Shown: piece by piece, positions 33,730 to 41,531 of the stretch
Layout: each line of letters opens with the position of its first letter
How positions within the stretch are numbered: the stretch's first letter is position 1
From: Terrabacter aerolatus
GTDB lineage: Bacteria; Actinomycetota; Actinomycetes; Actinomycetales; Dermatophilaceae
Length of the DNA stretch: 64,000 bases
NCBI RefSeq assembly: GCF_007991735.1
Contig: NZ_BJYX01000002.1
Span: forward strand, 186,001-250,000
Direction of reading: 5' to 3'
Notes under the pieces: model-generated
Told to the model about the DNA's origin: nothing
Databases searched by the model: none
The model's input: the letters and a program-made list of their open reading frames with translations, nothing else
Program-made: the position numbers and the translations under genes

Positions 33730-35025
33730 ATGACGTGGTCGCCTGCGAACCCCGAGTCCGTCTTCACCTACGGCGCCCCGCAGCTGAAGTTCGGCCCGGG
33801 CGCTGCCGACGAGGTCGGCCACGACCTGCTCGCTCTCGGCGCACGCCGGGTCCTCCTCGTCACCGACGCCGGTGTGCTGGCCACCGGCTGGCCGGACCGG
33901 GTCGCCGAGGGCATCCGAGGCTTCGGGATCGAGGTGGTGGTCCACGACTCGGCGCACGTCGAGCCCACCGACGCGAGCCTCGACGCCGCCGTCGAGCGCG
34001 CCCGGTCGGACGGGCCGTTCGACGGCTTCGTCGCCGTCGGTGGCGGCTCGGCCATCGACACGGCCAAGGCGGTCGACCTGCTGCTCAGTGACGGCGGCGA
34101 CCTCATGGACTACGTCAACGTCCCGGTGGGTGCGGGCCGGGCCCCGACCCGTCGGCTCGCGCCGCTCGTGGCGGTGCCGACGACGACGGGGACGGGCGCC
34201 GAGAGCACGACGATCTGCGTGCTCGACGTCCTGTCGCTCAAGGTGAAGACCGGCATCAGCCACGTCCGGCTCCGCCCGAGCCTGGCCGTCGTGGACCCCC
34301 GCCTGACGGCGAGCCAGCCGGCCGGCGTCACGGCCAGCGCGGGCATGGACATCCTGTGCCACGCGCTCGAGAGCTGGACGGCCCGGCCGTACTCGAGCTA
34401 CGAGCGCAAGCAGCCGGGGGAGCGTGTGCCCTACTGCGGTCGCAACCCGATCTCGGACATGTGGTCCGAGCGGTCGATGTCGTTGCTCGCCAAGGCCTTC
34501 CGCGCCGCGGTGCGCGACGGGTCGGACGAGGCCGCCCGCGGCGACATGGCCCTGGCGGCGACGTTCGCCGGACTCGGCTTCGGCAACGCCGGGGTGCACG
34601 TGCCGCACGCCAACGCCTACCCGATCGCCGGTCGGGTGCGTGGCTTCCACCCGGACGGCTACCCCCGCGACGAGCCGATGGTGCCCCACGGGATGGCGGT
34701 CGCGCTCACCGCGCCGGAGGCGTTCCGGTGGACCTTCGAGTCCGACCCGGAGCGGCACCTCGCGGCCGCCCGGCTGCTCGACCCGGCCCACGGCGACCGG
34801 TGGGACTCCGACCCCCGGGACGTGCTGCCCGGCGTCCTGGCCGACCTCATGCGCGACATCGGCATGCCCAACGGGCTGGCGGCCGTGGGCTACGACGAGC
34901 ACGACGTGGCCGACCTCGTCGACGGCTCGCTCAAGCAGCAGCGGCTCCTGGCCACGAGCCCGCGCGAGGTCGGGCCCGACGACCTCAGCGGCATCCTGGC
35001 GCGCTCGATGCACCTCTGGGACTGA
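33730..35025 (+). CDS. Iron-containing alcohol dehydrogenase, hydroxyacid-oxoacid transhydrogenase-like
   Basis: 431 residues. Group III iron alcohol dehydrogenase: GGGSAIDTAKAVDLLL (nucleotide loop), PTTTGTGAESTTICV, and metal ligands in GMDILCHALESWTA and VPHGMAV. The long insert around RNPISDMWSERSMSLLAKAF and GFGNAGVHVPHANAYPI matches the mammalian ADHFE1 / hydroxyacid-oxoacid transhydrogenase branch rather than ordinary Fe-ADHs. That enzyme oxidises 4-hydroxybutyrate while reducing 2-oxoglutarate, with tightly bound NAD. The exact substrate here is inferred. Leaderless ATG at 33730; an M3 peptidase gene follows with its own promoter. Confidence 0.85.
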   Translation: MTWSPANPESVFTYGAPQLKFGPGAADEVGHDLLALGARRVLLVTDAGVLATGWPDRVAEGIRGFGIEVVVHDSAHVEPTDASLDAAVERARSDGPFDGFVAVGGGSAIDTAKAVDLLLSDGGDLMDYVNVPVGAGRAPTRRLAPLVAVPTTTGTGAESTTICVLDVLSLKVKTGISHVRLRPSLAVVDPRLTASQPAGVTASAGMDILCHALESWTARPYSSYERKQPGERVPYCGRNPISDMWSERSMSLLAKAFRAAVRDGSDEAARGDMALAATFAGLGFGNAGVHVPHANAYPIAGRVRGFHPDGYPRDEPMVPHGMAVALTAPEAFRWTFESDPERHLAAARLLDPAHGDRWDSDPRDVLPGVLADLMRDIGMPNGLAAVGYDEHDVADLVDGSLKQQRLLATSPREVGPDDLSGILARSMHLWD

Positions 35026-35054
35026 GGGTTCCACTCCCGGCGCGGTCGGCGGCA

Positions 35055-35060
35055 TACAGT
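35055..35060 (+). promoter_or_regulatory. -10 box of a leaderless promoter (M3 peptidase)
   Basis: TACAGT, seven bases before GTG at 35068. It overlaps the dispersed heptamer GGCATAC (35051-35057). Confidence 0.45.
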
Positions 35061-35067
35061 GCCGTCT

Positions 35068-36993
35068 GTGACGACCGAGCCCACCCACCTGCCCCTGCCT
35101 CTCGAGAGCGACTGGCTCGACTGGGTCGGCGCCCGTGGCGAGCAGCAGCTCGCGCTGGCGCGTTCCCTCGTCGAGGGACTGCGCAGCGACCCGCCCCGTG
35201 AGCCCCTCGAGGTGCTGCGGGTCTGGAACGAGGCCCAGACCGCGCTGTCCAACGCAGCCTCGGTCGGTTCGCTCTTCTCCGAGGTGCACCCCGACGCGGC
35301 CGTGCGCGAGCGCGCCGAGGCCGTCGCCCAGCAGGTGCAGAAGCTCGACACCGACCTCGGTCTCGACACGCAGCTGTATGCCGTCCTCGCCGGTGTCGAC
35401 GCGAGTGGCCTCGACGCCGACGCGTCACGGGTCCTCGAGCGCACGCTGCGCGACTTCCGCCGTTCGGGTGTCGACCAGGACGACGCGACGCGCGACCGGC
35501 TGCGTGAGCTGAGCGAGCGGGCCGTCCTGCTCAGCCAGGAGTTCAGCAAGAACATCCGCGAGGACGTGCGCAGCATCCGGCTGACGCCGGACCGGCTCGA
35601 CGGGATGCCGCAGGACTGGGTCGACGCGCACCCCGTCGACGACGAGGGGCTCGTCACGGTGACGACCGACTACCCCGACGTCGTCCCGTTCCGCACCTTC
35701 GCCCGTGACGCCCGGGCCCGACGCGACCTCGTGACCGAGTTCCTCACCATCGCCTGGCCGGCGAACGACCGGGTGCTGCAGGAGCTCTTCGCGGTGCGCC
35801 GCGAGCACGCCGCCCTGCTCGGCTACGCGTCCTGGGCCGACTACGACGCCGAGGTCAAGATGATCGGCAGCGGCAAGGCCATCGGCGAGTTCATCGACCG
35901 CATCACCGAGCTGTCGACCGCCAGCGCCGAGCGCGACAAGGCGGTCCTGCTCGAACGCCTGCGGCAGGACCGTACGGAGGCCGACGAGATCGACGGGGCC
36001 GACGTGTCGTACTACGCCGAGCTCGTCCGCAAGGAGCAGCTGGCGGTCGACGCCCAGCAGGTGCGCACCTACTTCGCCTTCGAGGCGGTGCGCCAGGGGC
36101 TGCTCGACGTCACGGGGCGCCTCTTCGGCCTCGAGTGGTCGCCCGTGCCGCGCGAGGACGCCCGCACGTGGCACGAGGAGGTCGCGACCTACGACGTGTC
36201 GTTCCAGGGCGAGCGGATCGGGCGGATCCACCTGGACCTGCACCCGCGTGAGGGCAAGTACAAGCACGCCGCCCAGTTCGACCTCGCCCGGGGCGTCGCC
36301 GGCACGCAGCTGGTCGAGGGTGTGCTCGTGTGCAACTTCAACCGGGGGCTCATGGAGCACGACGAGGTCGTCACGCTGTTCCACGAGTTCGGTCACCTCG
36401 TGCACCACGTCCTCGCCGGTCGCACCGACTGGGTCCGCTTCTCGGGCGTGGCGACCGAGTGGGACTTCGTCGAGGCGCCGAGCCAGATGCTCGAGGAGTG
36501 GGCCTGGGACGCCGACGTCCTCGCGACCTTCGCCCGCAACGCCGCCGGAGAGACCATCCCCGCCGAGCTCGTCCGGGCGATGCGCCGGGCCGACGACTTC
36601 GGCAAGGGCTACGACGCCCGCACGCAGATGTTCTACGCCGCGCTGTCCTACGACTTCCACGTCAACCAGAGCGACGACCTGACGGCCCGGCTGCGCGAGC
36701 TCATGGGCCGGTACTCGGTGTTCCCGTACCTCGCGGGCACCCACATGCAGTGCCACTTCGGGCACCTCGACGGCTACAGCTCCGCGTACTACACGTACAT
36801 GTGGTCGCTCGTCATCGCCAAGGACATGTTCTCCGCCTTCGACCGCGACGACCTCTTCGACCCCGAGGTGGCCGGCGCGTACCGCGACAAGGTGCTCGCC
36901 CAGGGCGGGCGCCGCGACGCGGCGGACCTCGTCGAGGACTTCCTCGGCCGGCCCTACACGTTCGACGCGTATGCCGCGTGGCTGGCGGAGTGA
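35068..36993 (+). CDS. M3-family zinc oligopeptidase
   Basis: 641 residues, the usual size of thimet/oligopeptidase-type enzymes. The catalytic motif VTLFHEFGHLVHHVLAG (HExxH, about residue 437) and the downstream glutamate in EAPSQMLEEWAWD complete the zinc site; YDARTQMFYAALSYDFH is also family-typical. No signal peptide is seen, so it is cytoplasmic and degrades short peptides. GTG at 35068 is used, because the alternative GTG at 35059 overlaps the -10 box. The MOSC gene follows after three bases. Confidence 0.93.
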   Translation: MTTEPTHLPLPLESDWLDWVGARGEQQLALARSLVEGLRSDPPREPLEVLRVWNEAQTALSNAASVGSLFSEVHPDAAVRERAEAVAQQVQKLDTDLGLDTQLYAVLAGVDASGLDADASRVLERTLRDFRRSGVDQDDATRDRLRELSERAVLLSQEFSKNIREDVRSIRLTPDRLDGMPQDWVDAHPVDDEGLVTVTTDYPDVVPFRTFARDARARRDLVTEFLTIAWPANDRVLQELFAVRREHAALLGYASWADYDAEVKMIGSGKAIGEFIDRITELSTASAERDKAVLLERLRQDRTEADEIDGADVSYYAELVRKEQLAVDAQQVRTYFAFEAVRQGLLDVTGRLFGLEWSPVPREDARTWHEEVATYDVSFQGERIGRIHLDLHPREGKYKHAAQFDLARGVAGTQLVEGVLVCNFNRGLMEHDEVVTLFHEFGHLVHHVLAGRTDWVRFSGVATEWDFVEAPSQMLEEWAWDADVLATFARNAAGETIPAELVRAMRRADDFGKGYDARTQMFYAALSYDFHVNQSDDLTARLRELMGRYSVFPYLAGTHMQCHFGHLDGYSSAYYTYMWSLVIAKDMFSAFDRDDLFDPEVAGAYRDKVLAQGGRRDAADLVEDFLGRPYTFDAYAAWLAE

Positions 36994-36996
36994 CGG

Positions 36997-37848
36997 GTGC
37001 CCGGGACAGATCGCGTGCACGTGACGGCGCTGACGGCATACCCCGTCAAGTCGCTCGCGGGTGTCTCCCTCGAGGCGGCGGCCGTCGAGGCGCAGGGACT
37101 CAGGGGCGACCGCCGGTGGGCGGTCGTCGACCCGGACGGCACCAAGGTGACGGCCCGTGAGGAGCACGCGCTGCTCGGGCTGCGGGCCGAACCGCTCGAC
37201 GACGGGGGCGTGCGCCTGCTCGCTCCGGGGGCTGACCCCGTCGAGGTGGCGCCACCCCGGGACGCGGCGCCCGTGAGGGTGGGCTTCTCGGGCCAGGACC
37301 GGGCCCGACCTGCGGGCTCCGTCGCCGACGACTGGCTGACCGGCCGGGTCGGGCGCTCGCTCCGCCTCGTGTGGCAGGACGACGGGACGCAGCGCCCGAT
37401 CCGGCCCGACCTCGGTGGCGAGGACGGTGACCGCAACTCGCTCTCGGACGCCGCCCCGGTCCACGTGACGTCGGAGTCGTCCCTCGCCCGGCTCAACGGC
37501 TGGGTCCTCGAGACCGCTCTCGAGCGCGGTGAGGAGCCTCGGGACGCCCTGCGGCACGAGCGGTTCCGGCCCAACGTCGTCGTGGCGGGCAGTGAGCCCT
37601 TCGTCGAGGACACGTGGTCGACGGTGCGCATCGGGGCCGTCGCCTTCCGGACGACGATGGTGTGCGACCGCTGTGTCATGACGACGATCGGACGCGACGA
37701 CCTGAGGACCGGCAAGGAGCCGATCCGCACCCTGGCTCGGCACCGCAGGTGGGAGGGTGCCACCTGGTTCGGCATCCGCCTGACCCCGGTGCTGCCGCTC
37801 GTTCCCGGTGCAACGCTCCGGGTCGGGGACGAGGTCGTGCCCGGCTGA
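36997..37848 (+). CDS. MOSC-domain protein (mARC/YcbX-like)
   Basis: 283 residues. An N-terminal MOSC_N beta-barrel (TALTAYPVKSLAGVSLEAA, about 8-120) and a C-terminal MOSC domain with the conserved cysteine in TTMVCDRCVMTTIGRD, which in relatives binds molybdenum cofactor. YcbX and mARC reduce N-hydroxylated compounds. There is no fused ferredoxin domain, so an electron donor must come from elsewhere. GTG at 36997 lies three bases after the peptidase stop, implying co-transcription. Confidence 0.87.
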   Translation: MPGTDRVHVTALTAYPVKSLAGVSLEAAAVEAQGLRGDRRWAVVDPDGTKVTAREEHALLGLRAEPLDDGGVRLLAPGADPVEVAPPRDAAPVRVGFSGQDRARPAGSVADDWLTGRVGRSLRLVWQDDGTQRPIRPDLGGEDGDRNSLSDAAPVHVTSESSLARLNGWVLETALERGEEPRDALRHERFRPNVVVAGSEPFVEDTWSTVRIGAVAFRTTMVCDRCVMTTIGRDDLRTGKEPIRTLARHRRWEGATWFGIRLTPVLPLVPGATLRVGDEVVPG

Positions 37849-37854
37849 GCCGCG

Positions 37855-39915
37855 TCAGGGGATCGGGAGCTCCTTGAGCACGACCTTCGTGCCGGTGTTG
37901 CGCTCGGAGAGGTCGGCCAGCGCCTGGCGGACCGTCTTGGAGAAGAGGTGCGCGCCCCTGATCGTCGGGTGGATCCGGTCGGACTGCACCTGCTCCGGAT
38001 GGGCCCGGATGGCGTCGGCCCAGTCGGCCACGGCGACGTTGGGCCGGCCCTTGGCGATGAGGTCGAGGGTGGCGTTGTCGCTGTCGACGCGCGAGAACGG
38101 ACCCATGATGTTGACGAGGACGACCATGCGGTCGGGCCCGAGGACGTCGAGCACCTGCTTGACGCGATCCTCGTCGACGCCCGCGTTGGTGCCGAAGGCG
38201 AGGATCACCGCGCGCCGGTTGGCGGTGCCGCGGGCCGAGACCTCGGTGAGCCCGTCGGACCACCGGCGGTTGGACTTGGCGTCGATGCGGATGCCGGGGA
38301 AGTAGTACTGCAGCGCCTGCAGGCTGCCGACCATGATCGAGTCGCCGTAGGCGTCGATCTCCGGGCCCGAGGGCATCGTGAACGACGCGTTCTGTGCCGA
38401 CGCGGTCCGCGACGCGGACGAGCCCGACGCCGTCGGGAGCACCGAGGCCGACCCCGACGTCGAGCCGGGGGCCGCGGGGGCCGGTGCCCCCGTCGGTCCG
38501 CCCGCGGTCGTCGGACCGGCGGTCGGCGCGGTGTCGGCGGCAGCCTCGTTGGCCGCGAGCATGCGGGCGGTCTCGCTCTGGTCGGGGGCGGTGAGCACGA
38601 TGACGGCGGTGACGACGGCCAGCACCGAGAGGACGCCCGCCAGTCCACGCTTGCCGCGGAGGGTGAGTGTCGACAGGGCTCGTCGCACCGTCGAGGCCAC
38701 CCCGCGGAAGCCGAGGGTGCGGAACGGCGACTCGACGAACCGGAAGGTCAGGTCGGCCAGGGCGAGCGTCACGAGCACGCACCACAGCCGGGTCAGCAGG
38801 TGCGACGTCGTGCCGGGAGCCGAAGGGCTGTCGAGGGCGACGAGGAGGATGACCGGCCAGTGCCAGAGGTAGATGGAGTAGGACCGGGCGCCGACCCAGC
38901 TCGCGGCGGGGTGCCGCACCAGCCGCTGGGTCCACGTCACGCCGGCCGGTCGGTGCTCGATGACACCCATGACGAGCACGGCGGTCGCGAGCGACGCCAC
39001 GACGATGCCGCCGCGGAAGGTGAAGGTCGACTGCTCGTCGAGGAGGGCCATCTCGGCCAGCAGGACCACGAGGGCCAGCGGCACGGCATACGACCCGAGG
39101 CGGCCCCAGCGGGACGGCGCCACGCGCCGCGCGAGCTGGGGGCTCGCCCACGCGAACGCGAGGGCCGCGCCGGCCATGAGCCCCATGACGTGGGTGTCGG
39201 TGCCGTAGTAGACGCGGGTCGCGTCGGTGCCCGGCGTGAAGAGCGCCGCCATGAGCACCGAGGACGCGAGCCCGACGGCGACGGCGACGCCCACCCGCAC
39301 GCGGCTCGACACGGCGAGCAGGGCCAGGGTCATGAGCGGCCAGAGGAGGTAGAACTGCTCCTCGACGGCCAGCGACCAGAAGTTCATGAACAGCTGGGGC
39401 GCGGTCTGGTCGAAGTAGCTGCTGCCCGCGGTGATCTCGATCCAGTTCGTCGAGAAGGTGAGCGCACCGACCATCTGGCGCCCCACGTCGACGAGCAGGT
39501 CCTCGCTGACGGCCCGCGCGATGAGCACGCTCGTCAGGACGCAGAGGACGAGGGCCGGCAGCAGACGCCGGGCCCGGCGCACCCAGAACTGCGACAGGGC
39601 GACGCGCCCCGTGCGCTGGTGCTCGCGCACGAGCAGCGTCGTGATGAGGAAGCCGGAGACGACGAAGAAGACGTCGACGCCGAGGAAGCCGCCCGGCAGC
39701 CACGACGCGTTGAGGTGGTAGACGACGACACCGACGATGGCGAGGGCCCGCAGACCGTCGAGGCCCTCGATGCGGCCGCCGCGACCCGAGGAGGCGGCGT
39801 CAGGACCGGCCGACCCGCGGCGAGGGCGGGCGCGGCCCGATGTCGGTCCGGCCTCCGTGGCCTCCTCGGCGGTCTGGCTCCTGCCAGCCGCCCGTGAAAT
39901 CGCGGACGTCGTCAC
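37855..39915 (-). CDS. OafA-type membrane acyltransferase with extracytoplasmic SGNH domain
   Basis: 686 residues. Acyltransferase_3 domain (about 45-425) with roughly eleven hydrophobic helices: RIEGLDGLRALAIVGVVVYH at its start, GGFLGVDVFFVVSGFLIT, FWVRRARRLLPAL and FWSLAVEEQFYLLWP. A low-complexity Ala/Ser/Thr/Gly linker (about 435-510) leads to an SGNH hydrolase-like domain with YGDSIMVGS (serine) and SDRIHPT (Asp/His). Such proteins acetylate cell-wall or surface polysaccharides. GTG at 39915 has GGAAGGAGCG upstream. Its 3' end is six bases from that of the MOSC gene. Confidence 0.9.
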   Translation of the reverse strand: MTTSAISRAAGRSQTAEEATEAGPTSGRARPRRGSAGPDAASSGRGGRIEGLDGLRALAIVGVVVYHLNASWLPGGFLGVDVFFVVSGFLITTLLVREHQRTGRVALSQFWVRRARRLLPALVLCVLTSVLIARAVSEDLLVDVGRQMVGALTFSTNWIEITAGSSYFDQTAPQLFMNFWSLAVEEQFYLLWPLMTLALLAVSSRVRVGVAVAVGLASSVLMAALFTPGTDATRVYYGTDTHVMGLMAGAALAFAWASPQLARRVAPSRWGRLGSYAVPLALVVLLAEMALLDEQSTFTFRGGIVVASLATAVLVMGVIEHRPAGVTWTQRLVRHPAASWVGARSYSIYLWHWPVILLVALDSPSAPGTTSHLLTRLWCVLVTLALADLTFRFVESPFRTLGFRGVASTVRRALSTLTLRGKRGLAGVLSVLAVVTAVIVLTAPDQSETARMLAANEAAADTAPTAGPTTAGGPTGAPAPAAPGSTSGSASVLPTASGSSASRTASAQNASFTMPSGPEIDAYGDSIMVGSLQALQYYFPGIRIDAKSNRRWSDGLTEVSARGTANRRAVILAFGTNAGVDEDRVKQVLDVLGPDRMVVLVNIMGPFSRVDSDNATLDLIAKGRPNVAVADWADAIRAHPEQVQSDRIHPTIRGAHLFSKTVRQALADLSERNTGTKVVLKELPIP

Positions 39916-40011
39916 GTCGCTCCTTCCGTGGGCGTGCGGTGAGTGGAGTCACCGGTGTGCCTGCCGTGAGCATAGTGACGGGTGGTACCGACACGGCGGC
40001 GCCACGCGGCA

Positions 40012-40017
40012 TACCGT
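40012..40017 (+). promoter_or_regulatory. -10 box of a leaderless promoter (acylphosphatase)
   Basis: TACCGT, six bases before GTG at 40024. It overlaps the dispersed heptamer GGCATAC (40008-40014). Confidence 0.45.
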
Positions 40018-40023
40018 GTCGGG

Positions 40024-40338
40024 GTGGACGAGCGATCGAGCGGACCGGTGGGCGAGACCGTGAGGCGCACGATCTTCGTGCGTGGCGCGGTGCAGGGGGT
40101 CGGCTTCCGGTGGTGGACACGGGCGCGCGCCCTCGAGCTGGGGCTCGTCGGTCACGCGCGCAACACGGCCGACGGCCGGGTCGAGGTCGTGGCCCAGGGG
40201 CCGGCCGAGGCGGTCGACGCGCTGGAGGCGCTGCTGCGCGAGAGCCCCACGACGACGCGCCGGCCCGGCCACGTCGAGAGCGTCGTCGTGCAGGCGGGCG
40301 TTCCGAGGGACGGGACCACGGGTTTCGTCGAGCGCTAG
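40024..40338 (+). CDS. acyP: Acylphosphatase
   Basis: 104 residues. Hydrolyses the carboxyl-phosphate bond of acyl phosphates. The family motif VRGAVQGVGFRWWTRARAL holds the phosphate-binding arginine, and GHARNTADGRVEVVAQG holds the catalytic asparagine. GTG at 40024 fits the leaderless promoter; GTG at 40048 or 40060 would give a shorter N-terminus closer to the usual ~90 residues. acyP is often near smc in actinobacteria. Chorismate mutase gene follows after 18 bases. Confidence 0.92.
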   Translation: MDERSSGPVGETVRRTIFVRGAVQGVGFRWWTRARALELGLVGHARNTADGRVEVVAQGPAEAVDALEALLRESPTTTRRPGHVESVVVQAGVPRDGTTGFVER

Positions 40339-40344
40339 GCCACC

Positions 40345-40350
40345 TAGGCT
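40345..40350 (+). promoter_or_regulatory. -10 box of a leaderless promoter (chorismate mutase)
   Basis: TAGGCT, six bases before GTG at 40357; no ribosome-binding site. A second TAGGCC lies just upstream. Confidence 0.5.
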
Positions 40351-40356
40351 GACCGC

Positions 40357-40659
40357 GTGAGCGACGTGCCAGAGGTCCCTGCCGAGCTCGCTCGGCTGCG
40401 CAGCAGCATCGACAACATCGACGCCGCCCTCGTGCACCTGCTGGCCGAGCGCTTCAAGTGCACCCAGCAGGTCGGGCGGCTCAAGGCGGAACAGCACCTG
40501 CCCGCAGCGGATCCCCAGCGCGAGGAGCGGCAGATCGCCCGGCTCCGTGCACTCGCCGACAGCGCCGGCCTCGACCCGGTCTTCGCCGAGGCGTTCCTCA
40601 ACTTCATCATCGCCGAGGTCATCCACCACCACGAGCGCATCGCCAACGGCGACGCGTAG
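40357..40659 (+). CDS. Chorismate mutase (AroQ class)
   Basis: 100 residues, all-helical AroQ fold. Converts chorismate to prephenate for Phe and Tyr. Active-site residues can be aligned in LRSSIDNIDAALVHLLAERF (first helix arginine) and TQQVGRLKAEQHLPAADPQREE (lysine and glutamate/arginine), ending with AEAFLNFIIAEVIHHHERI. No signal peptide, so it is cytoplasmic. Small free-standing mutases of this type can need DAHP synthase as a partner; that is not shown here. Confidence 0.9.
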   Translation: MSDVPEVPAELARLRSSIDNIDAALVHLLAERFKCTQQVGRLKAEQHLPAADPQREERQIARLRALADSAGLDPVFAEAFLNFIIAEVIHHHERIANGDA

Positions 40660-40689
40660 GCGCGCCTGGCCCCGGGTGGCGCAGCGGCG

Positions 40690-41349
40690 TCAGTAGAGCG
40701 TCGCCTCCTGGCGCTCGGGAAGGGCCGCGTCGTAGGCAGCCGCCTCCTCGTCGGAGGAGAAGCCCCCGGCCTCGCGGGTCATGGTGCCCGCCGTCGGCAG
40801 GGACGCGGGGTCGACGCGGGCATCGCTGTCCCACAGGTGACTCCGCCTCACCGCTCGGGCGCACTGGAAGTAGATGCGCTCGACCGTGACGACGAGCACC
40901 GAGGCCGGCAGGACGCCACGCACCTCGTGCCGGGCCAGCTCCTCCGGGTCGGTCGAGACGACCGCGGTGCCGCGCACGCGCAGCTCCTCGCCGAGGCCCG
41001 GCACGAGGAAGATCAGCCCGACCCGAGGGTCGGCGACGACGTTGCGCAGGGTGTCGAGGCGGTGGTTGCCCCGCCGGTCGGGGATGACGAGGGTCCGCTC
41101 GTCGCGCACGGCGACGAAGCCCGGGGCGTCGCCCCTCGGCGACTGGTCGAGTCCGCCGTCGCCCACCGTCGCCACGACGACGAACGGAGCGGCGCCGATG
41201 ATGCGTGCGTGGCTCGGGGTGATCGTCCGCGACTCCTTGGCGAGGCTGTTGGCCGCGGGCGTGCCCGGGTAGACCTCGAGCAGGCGCTCGAGCGAGGTGA
41301 CGGCATGCTCGTCGGTCAGGTGAGGGGTCACGGGGTCCTGGGCGTCCAC
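40690..41349 (-). CDS. PPOX-class FMN-dependent protein (DR_2398-like)
   Basis: 219 residues. Pyridoxamine 5'-phosphate oxidase-like split barrel: FVVVATVGDGGLDQSPRGD, TLVIPDRRGNHRLDTLRNVV, PRVGLIFLVPGLGEELRVRG and the tail region IYFQCARAVRRSHLWD closely follow the DR_2398 subgroup, whose physiological substrate is unknown. FMN is the likely cofactor. GTG at 41349 has a TACCGT -10 box six bases away, supporting this start over in-frame codons further upstream. Convergent with the chorismate mutase gene, 30 bases between ends. Confidence 0.85.
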   Translation of the reverse strand: MDAQDPVTPHLTDEHAVTSLERLLEVYPGTPAANSLAKESRTITPSHARIIGAAPFVVVATVGDGGLDQSPRGDAPGFVAVRDERTLVIPDRRGNHRLDTLRNVVADPRVGLIFLVPGLGEELRVRGTAVVSTDPEELARHEVRGVLPASVLVVTVERIYFQCARAVRRSHLWDSDARVDPASLPTAGTMTREAGGFSSDEEAAAYDAALPERQEATLY

Positions 41350-41355
41350 CCGTCC

Positions 41356-41361
41356 ACGGTA
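41356..41361 (-). promoter_or_regulatory. -10 box of a leaderless promoter (PPOX protein)
   Basis: TACCGT on the minus strand, six bases before GTG at 41349, without a ribosome-binding site. Confidence 0.5.
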
Positions 41362-41531
41362 GGCCGTCGGGTGTCGTCGTGCGCTGTCGTGTGAGCCGTC
41401 GTGGGGCAGCGGTATGCCGTCACGCCGGCGCCCGTGCGAACGCGCACGGCGCTCGCCTCCCCGGAGCAGCACCCACCGGCTAGTACGCTGACCGGGATCG
41501 CTGGCTGGCTGGACAAAGGATTTCTCGGGTC

